From the NCBI GenBank assembly GCA_003457145.1, contig DMSR01000219.1, forward strand, positions 1-5,137: a stretch of DNA of 5,137 nucleotides. Reading direction: 5' to 3'. Source of the DNA: Bacillus sp. (in: firmicutes). Its GTDB lineage: Bacteria > Bacillota > Bacilli > Bacillales > Cytobacillaceae. Positions 1 to 5,137 of this stretch are shown piece after piece; within the stretch, counting starts at the first letter, position 1, and the number at the start of each line of letters is the position of its first letter. A program made the translations under genes and the position numbers. A model generated the notes under the pieces. That model searched no databases, was not told the DNA's origin, and saw nothing but the letters and a program-made list of their open reading frames with translations.

Positions 1-14
1 AATAAATAAGGCTA

Positions 15-581
15 TCAGCACGACTCGTTTTCTTTTGTCCGTTCATATACTGCCCGTGCCCCGCCGATCAGCTTCGGTCTCGTTTTCGCCATTGTGACAT
101 GCGCATGTCCAATACTTTTCTGAGGTACCCGGACAGGAACAGCGACATGCTTCATATGCATCCCGATCAGTGTGTCCCCGATGTCGATTCCTGCATCTGC
201 CTTGATGAATTCTGCAACGACAGCATCCTTCAAATGTTGATAAGCATAGGAAGCCATCGCGCCGCCTGCAGTCCTGACAGGGATGACCGTCACTTCATCC
301 AGCTGCTTCTGCTCAGCAGTTGCCCGCTCAACGACAATCGCCCGATTCAAATGCTCACAGCATTGGAAGGCCAGCTGAATTCCTGTTTTGTCTTGAAGCT
401 TACGTAATTGCCTGAATACCATTTCAGCAGCTTCTTCCGTACCTGCCGTGCCGATTCTTCGCCCGATGATTTCGCTTGTGCTGCACCCAACAACCAGCAC
501 CTGGCCTTGTCTTAAATGCACCTGTTCATTAAAATCGGTAAGTATCGAGTTCAGTTCTGCTTCCCATTGTTCGATTGACAT
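15..581 (-). CDS. ywlG: UPF0340 / DUF436 family protein YwlG (TIGR01440-like)
   Basis: This is a complete 188-residue soluble protein with no signal peptide or membrane segment. I recognise it as the conserved Firmicutes family UPF0340 (B. subtilis YwlG, about 180 aa), whose biochemical role is not established to my knowledge. Family-like blocks are the glycine/serine-rich [17 protein letters not shown] (residues 31-47), the cysteine pair in [15 protein letters not shown] (72-86), [14 protein letters not shown] (101-114), and the C-terminal [21 protein letters not shown] (131-151). The ATG start is fixed by AGGAGG at 589-594, seven bases upstream. The stop is TGA. It follows rpiB after 86 bases with no convincing terminator or promoter between, so co-transcription is likely. 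In B. subtilis ywlG lies between rpiB and glyA; glyA would be expected just left of the window. Family assignment is secure; function is unknown. Confidence 0.93.
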   Translation of the reverse strand: MSIEQWEAELNSILTDFNEQVHLRQGQVLVVGCSTSEIIGRRIGTAGTEEAAEMVFRQLRKLQDKTGIQLAFQCCEHLNRAIVVERATAEQKQLDEVTVIPVRTAGGAMASYAYQHLKDAVVAEFIKADAGIDIGDTLIGMHMKHVAVPVRVPQKSIGHAHVTMAKTRPKLIGGARAVYERTKENESC

Positions 582-667
582 CGATCAGCCTCCTAGCTTT
601 TCGCAATACATGTGCAGTCTGCCAAGGTTCATGTGTTCCCTGCCCCTCACAGCAGAAAAGGAAGCCA

Positions 668-1111
668 TTACCCCTGGTTTTCGTAATCCTTTATCTTTCC
701 AACCCGATTTTCATGGCGTCCGCCTTCATAATCTGTTGTCAGCCAGGCTGCCGCTATTTCCCGGGCAAGTCCCGGACCGATGACACGCTCGCCCATCGCC
801 AGCATATTCGTGTCATTATGCTGGCGTGTGGCTTTCGCACTGAATACGTCATGCACCAATGCACAGCGTATTCCCTTCACCTTATTCGCGGCAATGCTCA
901 TGCCAATTCCAGTTCCGCAAATCAAGATCCCTTTATCAAATTCACCTCTTGCTACTTTCTCCGCAACAGGAAGTGCATAGTCAGGGTAATCAACTGATGT
1001 GCCGCATTCACAGCCGAAATCTTCGTATGGTATTTTCATTTCGTCCATCAAGCTTTTGATTTCCTCGCGGATATTCACACCGCCATGATCTGAAGCAATT
1101 GCAACTTTCAT
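668..1111 (-). CDS. rpiB: Ribose-5-phosphate isomerase B
   Basis: This cytoplasmic enzyme of the non-oxidative pentose phosphate pathway interconverts ribose 5-phosphate and ribulose 5-phosphate; some RpiB/LacAB relatives act on other phosphosugars such as allose 6-phosphate. The 147-residue length is normal for the family (B. subtilis YwlF is about 149). Visible motifs are the N-terminal SDHGG (residues 7-11), the CGTGIGMSIAANK loop with the presumed catalytic cysteine C65, H98 in the SAKATRQHND block (91-100), and phosphate-contacting arginines near R132 and R136 in GGRHENR. All expected key residues are present, so it should be active. The ATG start has AGGAGG at 1120-1125 with an 8-base spacer. 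The stop is TAA. Upstream is a 298-base non-coding stretch with a terminator for the preceding gene, so rpiB probably begins a new transcript that continues into ywlG. Confidence 0.96.
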   Translation of the reverse strand: MKVAIASDHGGVNIREEIKSLMDEMKIPYEDFGCECGTSVDYPDYALPVAEKVARGEFDKGILICGTGIGMSIAANKVKGIRCALVHDVFSAKATRQHNDTNMLAMGERVIGPGLAREIAAAWLTTDYEGGRHENRVGKIKDYENQG

Positions 1112-1382
1112 TGTAAAATCCTCCTATGTATTCCCGATTTGCCGGGCGATCAATTCTATCGTTATTTTCTCATATTCGCTCGGATTTATAAAGAAATCGG
1201 GTCAGTTTGTAACCGATGTTGTTAGTTATGGGCTAAACCGGCTCATTTTCACAGCTTCATACTTTTTTTGCGAAAAATTAAATAGTATAACGAAAGTATT
1301 TTATATAGCGAAATCTTCGTTTTCACAGTGAAATTAATTTATAGCGAACCTGGAAATTCAACAGGATATTTTCCATTATAAA
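1112..1382 (-). promoter_or_regulatory. rpiB upstream region with iterated RYGAA motifs and possible promoter
   Basis: This is the AT-rich non-coding stretch before rpiB. No ORF with a ribosome site is visible. On the plus strand five related motifs recur: GCGAAA, ACGAAA, GCGAAA, GTGAAA and GCGAAC, with the YGAA core starting at 1271, 1291, 1309, 1329 and 1345 (steps 20, 18, 20, 16). Three of them are preceded by TATA or TATAT. The fourth lies in a perfect odd palindrome, TTTCAC-A-GTGAAA (1321-1333). A weak sigma-A-like promoter for rpiB can be read on the minus strand as TTACAA, 16-base spacer, TATAAA (near 1186-1213), with only a 3/6 match at -35. A second -10-like TAGAAT near 1159 has no -35. 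The promoter call is weak; the repeated motif is seen directly, but its function is inferred. Confidence 0.3.
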
Positions 1383-1404
1383 AGCCACAGCATTAGCCGT
1401 GGCT
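1376..1404 (-). terminator. Intrinsic terminator after the chemotaxis gene
   Basis: On the minus strand, arms AGCCACGGC and GCTGTGGCT form a 9-bp stem with one G-U pair (1396-1404 with 1383-1391) and a TAAT tetraloop, followed by TTT-AT. It begins five bases after the TAA stop of the chemotaxis gene. The T-run is short, so read-through is possible. On the plus strand no T-run follows, so it serves the minus strand only. Confidence 0.72.
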
Positions 1405-1409
1405 CTGTA

Positions 1410-2705
1410 TTATAAACTGAACTTCGTGATTGTCCCTTTTAGCTTTTCTGCCTGGTCTTTAAGGTCAGCGGCGAGCTGGCCGACGTTTTCAATTACTTCT
1501 GCCTGCTGTTCTGCAGCCGAAGCTACACTAAGCGCCCCTGCTGACGTTTCCTCGGCAATTGCGGCCATTTCCTGTGATTGCATCGAGGTTTCCTGGATCG
1601 TTTCCATTTGTGCTTCAACCAATCCTGTAATCGTATGGATGACTTCAGCCATATCGTGAATGGTCTTAGTCATATCGTCTAAGACAAGATTTGTTTTCTC
1701 CCCTTTTTTCGCTTCGCCATTAGCGGTTTCAACCTGTCTGCTAATTTGGCTTACAACATTCCGGACCTCAGACTGGATATTTTGAATCAAGCCTGAAATT
1801 CCCTGAACGGCATTTGCACTTTGATCAGCAAGCTTCCTTACTTCCTCAGCAACGACAGCAAATCCTTTCCCATGATCACCCGCCCTTGCCGCTTCTATTG
1901 ATGCATTCAATGCGAGCAGGTTTGTCTGGGCAGCGATATCTCCAACCAGCTGGATGATTTGCTCAACCTTGACCGCATTTTCTTCCAGTCTTTTAACTGT
2001 ATCCAAAGAATGGCGGTTGTCATTTGCTAGTCTTTCAATTCCGGAAATCAGCGAGTGAATCGCTTTTTTTGATTCTTGCAGATCTTTGACCATCTCGATT
2101 GAAATCGTCTCGGATGTTCTTGCTTTTTCCTGGACTTCTTCAGCAATCCTGATGACTTCATCAACAGACTCAGCCGTAGTCTGGGTTGATAAAGCAGATG
2201 AGTCTGCGCCTGCAGCGATTTCCTTGATTGTAGTCGAAATGATTGAAGCCTGCTCGGAAGCTGCTGCCGATTGTCCTGAAATATGAATGACCTTTTCATT
2301 TGTCTGCTTAAAATTAGTATCAATCTGACTGACCATTTCGCGAAGATTCGCCAGCATGTTATTAAATGCCTCTCCAAGCGAACGAATCTCATCATCAGAC
2401 TTTGATAACTCCACATCTTCGCCAATTTCGCCATGTGCTGCTTTCATTGCCGACTGCTCCAGCTTCTGCAGCGGGTTAATGATCAAGCCTGCTGCCATAT
2501 ATGCTAGCAGGCCAGACCAGAATATTCCCATCCCAAGGACTGCTGCTGTGTATACGACGGTATTAATATCAGTGAATTTCTGAATATAAGGATAGACGAA
2601 ATAAATAAAAAAAGCGCTTGTTGAATAGGTAATGATAGCTAAAACGGTTGTCAGCATAACCATTTTCCTTCTTAACCCAAATTTATAGCTGCGTTTTGAA
2701 CCCAC
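1410..2705 (-). CDS. Methyl-accepting chemotaxis protein without an extracellular sensor domain
   Basis: This 431-residue membrane signal transducer would control the CheA/CheW kinase complex. In order: a basic N-terminus (residues 1-14), TM1 about 15-38, a loop of only about 11 residues (39-49), TM2 about 50-76, a HAMP domain about 77-124 (INPLQKLEQ... [14 protein letters not shown]), then a long coiled-coil signalling domain. The conserved hairpin tip is at about 250-297 ([38 protein letters not shown]). Glu/Gln/Ser/Ala-rich heptads near 148-160 and 383-402 are candidate adaptation sites. There is no periplasmic-type sensor, PAS or globin domain, and no C-terminal CheR-docking pentapeptide (it ends TKFSL). 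It starts at GTG with AGGGGG at 2713-2718, seven bases upstream. It has its own terminator. B. subtilis has no gene at this place in the ywl cluster. The family is certain; the stimulus is unknown. I found no sigma-D promoter (TAAA-N15-GCCGATAT) upstream. Confidence 0.95.
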   Translation of the reverse strand: MGSKRSYKFGLRRKMVMLTTVLAIITYSTSAFFIYFVYPYIQKFTDINTVVYTAAVLGMGIFWSGLLAYMAAGLIINPLQKLEQSAMKAAHGEIGEDVELSKSDDEIRSLGEAFNNMLANLREMVSQIDTNFKQTNEKVIHISGQSAAASEQASIISTTIKEIAAGADSSALSTQTTAESVDEVIRIAEEVQEKARTSETISIEMVKDLQESKKAIHSLISGIERLANDNRHSLDTVKRLEENAVKVEQIIQLVGDIAAQTNLLALNASIEAARAGDHGKGFAVVAEEVRKLADQSANAVQGISGLIQNIQSEVRNVVSQISRQVETANGEAKKGEKTNLVLDDMTKTIHDMAEVIHTITGLVEAQMETIQETSMQSQEMAAIAEETSAGALSVASAAEQQAEVIENVGQLAADLKDQAEKLKGTITKFSL

Positions 2706-2712
2706 AAATAAT

Positions 2713-2718
2713 CCCCCT
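2713..2718 (-). promoter_or_regulatory. Ribosome binding site fixing the GTG start of the chemotaxis gene
   Basis: The minus strand reads AGGGGG-A, seven bases before GTG at 2705. The next in-frame ATG (residue 15) lies at the start of TM1, and starting there would remove the basic N-terminal segment. GTG is therefore the best start. Confidence 0.75.
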
Positions 2719-2848
2719 GAATGTTAAGTTTTTGTCTATAAGCCTTTCGTAAATGTTGATGCTTTTTCCCCAAAAGTAAGGTTAGGCTTCTTGAGTTTTA
2801 CGATTGTTATTCATTTCCGAAAACACAATCGATGTGTAAACATCCTTC

Positions 2849-2868
2849 CAATAAAAACCTTCAAGGTT
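2849..2868 (-). terminator. Possible weak terminator after ywlE
   Basis: Directly after tandem TAA-TAA stop codons of ywlE the minus strand reads AACCT-TGA-AGGTT followed by TTTATT. The stem is only 5 bp with a 3-base loop, but two stem Ts plus TTT give a five-T run. It would be inefficient, so the chemotaxis gene 164 bases downstream may be partly transcribed from the ywlE promoter. No clean promoter is visible in the 2719-2848 gap. Confidence 0.35.
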
Positions 2869-2869
2869 A

Positions 2870-3307
2870 TTATCGGATCTTTTTAAGAATTTTTTCGATA
2901 TTCTCTTTAATTTCTAAAAAAGATTGATGATATATTTGTTGATTGCCGCCAAACGGATCTGCAATATCTGGATTTTGGTTCTCTTCGGCATATTCCTTCA
3001 AGGTGAAAATTTTATCCGAAGCTTCAGGGTATTGGTCAAGAAGTACCGCTTTATGACCTTCAGTCATTGTTAAAATCAACGATGCCCACTCAACATCTTC
3101 TTTTGTCAGAGATGCAGAGCGGTGGTCATGAATGATCCTATTCTCCTCAAGCACAATCTTTGCATTTATGGAGGCATCGGCGCCATTAACCGCATATACT
3201 CCCGCAGATTTCACCTCAACTCCGGGAACTTGCTTGCTTTTCAAGATTGCTTCCGCCATCGGGCTTCGGCATGTATTTCCCGTGCAGACGAAAAGTATAC
3301 GAGCCAT
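2870..3307 (-). CDS. ywlE: Protein-arginine phosphatase YwlE (low-molecular-weight PTP fold)
   Basis: This cytoplasmic phosphatase removes phosphate from arginine residues placed by the kinase McsB. In B. subtilis it counteracts the pArg tag that directs proteins to ClpCP and that inactivates CtsR. The 145-residue length fits the family. The P-loop CTGNTCRS (C8 to S15) gives the CX5R signature with nucleophile C8 and R14. T12 matches B. subtilis Thr11, the residue known to favour phospho-arginine over phospho-tyrosine. The general acid is D117 in DPFGG (117-121), with the neighbouring phenylalanine F119 retained. These residues argue for an arginine rather than a tyrosine phosphatase. The ATG start has AGGAGG at 3315-3320 with a 7-base spacer. 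The stop is TAA-TAA. It is separated from mntP by a strong terminator and has a promoter-like sequence of its own. No mcsB or ctsR is in view. Confidence 0.95.
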   Translation of the reverse strand: MARILFVCTGNTCRSPMAEAILKSKQVPGVEVKSAGVYAVNGADASINAKIVLEENRIIHDHRSASLTKEDVEWASLILTMTEGHKAVLLDQYPEASDKIFTLKEYAEENQNPDIADPFGGNQQIYHQSFLEIKENIEKILKKIR

Positions 3308-3369
3308 GCTTTTCCCTCCTGATGTAATTTGATTAAATTAAACGTGGCAATGCCAGGTTCCTCTTTTCT

Positions 3370-3407
3370 TCATTATATGATAACATTCCACATTTTTCAT
3401 ATAATGA
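3370..3407 (-). promoter_or_regulatory. Likely sigma-A promoter of ywlE inside an 11-bp inverted repeat
   Basis: On the minus strand a -35-like ATGAAA (3395-3400, 4/6 match) is followed after 17 bases by a perfect -10, TATAAT (3372-3377). Transcription would start near 3365, leaving a leader of about 58 bases before ywlE. The promoter lies downstream of the mntP terminator, as expected for a separate unit. The -10 is within one arm and the -35 overlaps the other arm of a perfect inverted repeat: TCATTATATGA at 3370-3380 and TCATATAATGA at 3397-3407, separated by 16 bases. Confidence 0.5.
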
Positions 3408-3442
3408 TTTGTAAATATTTGCAAACTTTTGGTGAAATGCGC

Positions 3443-3470
3443 AAAAAAAATACACCTTGTACCAGGTGTA
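3443..3470 (-). terminator. Strong intrinsic terminator after mntP
   Basis: On the minus strand TACACCT-GGTACA-AGGTGTA forms a 7-bp perfect stem with a 6-base loop (3451-3470), followed by eight consecutive Ts (3443-3450). It lies about 70 bases past the mntP stop and should separate mntP from ywlE. Confidence 0.9.
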
Positions 3471-3539
3471 AATTCCTTCACGTATTCAAATGAGCCTATT
3501 TGTTTGGCATTCAAAAAATACCCAACCATTGCCTTAAGT

Positions 3540-4094
3540 CTATAATGGCAACAGCAGCTTCAGCCCAAATGCCAGCAAGATGCTTCCGCCAAGCGCTACA
3601 CTGTATGTACCGAGCCACCCTTGTACTTTTCGTCCGATCACTAGGCCGGCCCATGTCAATACCATTGCGGCGATACCAAAGCAAACAAGGACAAGCAGCG
3701 TTCTTGCCCCATAGATTCCAAGCGTTAGGCCGACCGAAAAGCTATCTAAGCTGACACTCAAGGCAAAAATCAATAAGCCTTTGCCAACAGGGGAGATGAT
3801 ATTTATCTCTTCTTCTTTAAAGGTTGACCAGATCATCTGAATACCTAGCAAAATCAGCAGCAGCCCGCCTATGTATCCGGCAATCGCCCCGAACTGCTCC
3901 GACAGAAATCGGCCTGCAACCATTCCCAGCAGTGGCATCCACACATGGAATAAACCGATTGTAACGCCAATTTTAAAGATATGTCTTTTTGTCAGCCTGA
4001 ACATTCCCATTCCGAGACCAACGGAAAATGCATCCATTCCCAATGCGAATGCCATTAATATAAGTGTGAGTAATTCACCGGCCATTGCTGCCAT
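3540..4094 (-). CDS. mntP: Manganese efflux pump MntP / YwlD family
   Basis: This 184-residue integral membrane protein is of normal length for the MntP family, which exports Mn(II) in E. coli. About six hydrophobic segments are visible: about 7-29, 40-62, 68-90, 104-127, 131-154 and 161-182. The family's internal repeat shows as [13 protein letters not shown] in TM1 (D21) and [13 protein letters not shown] in TM4 (D117); these membrane aspartates are the expected metal ligands. The cytoplasmic loop TFKEEE (91-96) is acidic. The ATG at 4094 is preferred over the in-frame ATG at 4085 because AGGGGG at 4102-4107 is seven bases before it. It is set apart from tsaC by a terminator and ends in another, so it is probably monocistronic. 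I see no yybP-ykoY riboswitch signature and no MntR-like palindrome upstream. Manganese specificity is inferred from the family. Confidence 0.93.
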   Translation of the reverse strand: MAAMAGELLTLILMAFALGMDAFSVGLGMGMFRLTKRHIFKIGVTIGLFHVWMPLLGMVAGRFLSEQFGAIAGYIGGLLLILLGIQMIWSTFKEEEINIISPVGKGLLIFALSVSLDSFSVGLTLGIYGARTLLVLVCFGIAAMVLTWAGLVIGRKVQGWLGTYSVALGGSILLAFGLKLLLPL

Positions 4095-4101
4095 GTCTTC
4101 G

Positions 4102-4107
4102 CCCCCT
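4102..4107 (-). promoter_or_regulatory. Ribosome binding site choosing the first of two mntP ATGs
   Basis: The minus strand has AGGGGG with a 7-base gap to ATG 4094. The alternative ATG three codons in (4085) would have a 16-base gap, too long. Both AGGGGG sites in this window (here and before the chemotaxis gene) replace the AGGAGG used by the other three complete genes. Confidence 0.7.
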
Positions 4108-4144
4108 AGGACTTGCTAATTCAGCATATGCACGTCCAACAGGT

Positions 4145-4212
4145 TTTAGAAGCATTGAATGAACACGTTATCAATGACAAATCGCTTGGCTAATCATCCT
4201 CCTCATTGATAA
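4145..4212 (-). promoter_or_regulatory. Candidate mntP promoter overlapped by a 10-bp inverted repeat
   Basis: On the minus strand TTGATA (4169-4174, 5/6 match to -35) is followed after 18 bases by TCTAAA (4145-4150, 4/6 match to -10). A start near 4138 would give a leader of about 44 bases. The -35 lies within one arm of a perfect inverted repeat: TTATCAATGA at 4168-4177 and TCATTGATAA at 4203-4212, with 25 bases between. The repeat could be an operator or an RNA stem. The repeat is certain; the promoter reading is tentative. Confidence 0.33.
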
Positions 4213-4250
4213 AAAATAATAAAAAGCACCTCAGTCTATCGAGGCGCTTT
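4211..4250 (-). terminator. Intrinsic terminator between tsaC and mntP
   Basis: On the minus strand AAAGCGCCTC and GAGGTGCTTT form a 10-bp stem with one G-U pair (4241-4250 with 4223-4232) and an 8-base loop, followed by TT-ATTATTTTTT. It lies 166 bases after the tsaC stop, an unusually long distance for a simple 3' end. It would end the tsaC transcript, or attenuate mntP if a promoter lies between. Confidence 0.88.
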
Positions 4251-4298
4251 CTCTGTGATTCTTAAACTTTGTTGCTTTTACATATAAAAGAAATTACT

Positions 4299-4366
4299 GG
4301 CACCTGGGGTTTTTACGAGCCTTGATTTATTCTAATTCCTCTTCTCCTCGAAAGGGCCTAGGTGCC
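4299..4366 (-). repeat. Long imperfect hairpin in the tsaC 3' region
   Basis: On the minus strand GGCACCT (4360-4366) pairs perfectly with AGGTGCC (4299-4305). Inside, TTTCGAG (4347-4353) can pair with CTCG-T-AAA (4312-4319) with one bulged base. Between these stems is an internal loop AGGCCC/AACCCC, and the end loop is purine-rich, about 27 bases. No T-run follows, so it is not a terminator. It does not match any riboswitch I recognise. It could be a stable 3'-UTR structure, a REP-like palindrome, or chance. Confidence 0.4.
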
Positions 4367-4416
4367 TAAGAATACGGATGAATGTGTTCGAAAACAACAA
4401 GAAATGAGAAACAGCT

Positions 4417-5137
4417 TTATTTTTCTATAACCGGCAACCCCGATGCCTTTGACAGCCGGTTCATGATTGCCTGGCCAACGCCATGCTCGGGAAAAATTTC
4501 CCCGTATATGATGTCGAGATTTTCGCGGTTGAATGCTCGGAGTGTATCATAGAGAGCTTCCGCTACTGTTTCCAGTCTCGTTCTTTCGCCACAGGCAATC
4601 ACAACCGCCGCATCATAGAATTCTTTGTTTTCCACCGTTGTCATAACACCCACTTTGAGGCCTTGTTTACGTTTTTCATTCACTAGCTGCTGGATTTTCT
4701 CTTTACTTCCTTTTACAAGATAAAAGGGTGCATTCGGTGCATAGTGGCGATATTTCATTCCGGGAGATTTCGGAGCCTGTTCTTTATCCTTCAGTGCAGG
4801 ATCAACCGCGACTTCCCCAACTACATTCTCCAACTGTTCCTTCGTTACGCCGCCTGGCCTTAAGATTGCCGGAATATCCCCGGTACAATCAACAACCGTT
4901 GATTCGAGGCCGACTCCTGTCGCGCCGCCATCAACAATGCCAGCAATCCGTCCTGTCAGATCATCGGCGACATGTTCAGCGGTAGTAGGACTTGGCTTGC
5001 CTGACAGGTTCGCACTCGGTGCTGCCAGCGGCAGTCCCGATGCTTCGATCAGTGCAAGGGCCACTGGATGGTCAGGCATCCTGACAGCAACGGTTGAAAG
5101 TCCAGCTGTGGCCTTTTCTGACAACACTCCTGATTTT
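4417..5137 (-). CDS. tsaC: Threonylcarbamoyl-AMP synthase, Sua5/YwlC type (5' end outside window)
   Basis: This enzyme makes L-threonylcarbamoyl-AMP from threonine, bicarbonate and ATP, the first step of t6A37 formation on ANN-decoding tRNAs; TsaD/TsaB/TsaE then transfer the group. About 239 C-terminal residues are visible, against roughly 345 in full-length YwlC, so about 100 N-terminal residues lie beyond the right edge. The visible part holds the end of the YrdC domain, with RMPDHP and the SxN motif in APSANLSGKPSPT (about residues 39-51 of the fragment). It then has the Sua5-type linker SPGMKYRHYAP (about 124-134) and the C-terminal Sua5 domain, ending GVGQAIMNRLSKASGLP. The linker and second domain mark it as the two-domain Sua5 form rather than short E. 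coli-type TsaC. The frame is open to the edge (KSGVLSEK...), so the GTG at 5127 is an internal valine codon. The stop is TAA. Confidence 0.95.
   Translation of the reverse strand, partial: KSGVLSEKATAGLSTVAVRMPDHPVALALIEASGLPLAAPSANLSGKPSPTTAEHVADDLTGRIAGIVDGGATGVGLESTVVDCTGDIPAILRPGGVTKEQLENVVGEVAVDPALKDKEQAPKSPGMKYRHYAPNAPFYLVKGSKEKIQQLVNEKRKQGLKVGVMTTVENKEFYDAAVVIACGERTRLETVAEALYDTLRAFNRENLDIIYGEIFPEHGVGQAIMNRLSKASGLPVIEK

Noticed and set aside
448..997. Overlapping plus-strand ORFs of 111 and 140 codons opposite ywlG and rpiB
   Set aside because: They lie antisense to well-supported conserved genes, give cysteine- and serine-rich translations without recognisable domains, and lack ribosome sites.
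1371..1380. Perfect TATAAT just after the chemotaxis gene terminator as an rpiB promoter
   Set aside because: No -35 or extended -10 accompanies it, and it would lie about 260 bases before rpiB; it is more simply the A/T tail of the terminator.
2048..2434. 128-codon minus-strand ORF inside the chemotaxis gene
   Set aside because: It is an out-of-frame shadow of the conserved coiled-coil coding sequence; the translation is Arg/Leu/Gln-rich without a domain.
2719..2869. Sigma-D promoter for the chemotaxis gene
   Set aside because: CCGATAA occurs at the ywlE 3' end and TAAA occurs in the gap, but no pair has the required 14-16 base spacing.
3338..3529. 63-codon minus-strand ORF between mntP and ywlE
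   Set aside because: It runs through the strong mntP terminator hairpin and its T-run and through the ywlE promoter. It has no AGGAGG-like site and resembles no family I recognise.
4195..4203. Small ORF starting at the ATG after GAGGAGG
   Set aside because: There are no bases between AGGAGG and ATG, and the frame ends after eight codons.
4095..4416. yybP-ykoY (Mn) riboswitch before mntP
   Set aside because: It is known upstream of mntP in other bacteria, but I could not find its conserved loop sequences in this stretch.
4417..5127. GTG at 5127 as the start of tsaC
   Set aside because: The frame stays open to the window edge, the protein would lack the N-terminal part of the YrdC domain, and YwlC homologues are about 100 residues longer.

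Overview
The window looks like chromosomal DNA from a Bacillaceae member (Firmicutes, moderate to low GC). All six protein genes lie on the minus strand and follow the Bacillus subtilis ywlC-ywlD-ywlE-ywlF-ywlG order, which runs between spoIIR and glyA in that species. Strong AGGAGG or AGGGGG ribosome sites and short hairpin-plus-T-run terminators also fit. One gene breaks the B. subtilis order: a methyl-accepting chemotaxis protein lies between ywlE and rpiB (ywlF), so this is a relative of B. subtilis rather than that species.

In transcription order (right to left): a 5'-truncated tsaC/ywlC (Sua5-type threonylcarbamoyl-AMP synthase, t6A tRNA modification) runs off the right edge. A 322-base intergenic stretch follows, holding a long imperfect hairpin, a clear terminator, and a 10-bp inverted repeat before mntP/ywlD (manganese efflux). 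mntP ends in a strong terminator. ywlE (protein-arginine phosphatase) then starts from its own likely sigma-A promoter, which is embedded in an 11-bp inverted repeat. Next is the chemotaxis transducer, with a GTG start, two membrane segments and no extracellular sensor domain; it ends in its own terminator. A 298-base non-coding stretch with iterated RYGAA motifs precedes rpiB/ywlF (ribose-5-phosphate isomerase B). rpiB is followed after 86 bases by ywlG (UPF0340/DUF436), and the two are probably co-transcribed.

The genes do not form one pathway. They are a conserved housekeeping neighbourhood (tRNA modification, metal efflux, protein-arginine dephosphorylation, pentose phosphate metabolism) split by terminators into about four or five transcription units. 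I see no mobile element, CRISPR array, rRNA or tRNA gene. No convincing new multi-gene system is present. The items most worth a second look are the inserted sensorless transducer and the ordered non-coding elements upstream of mntP, ywlE and rpiB.
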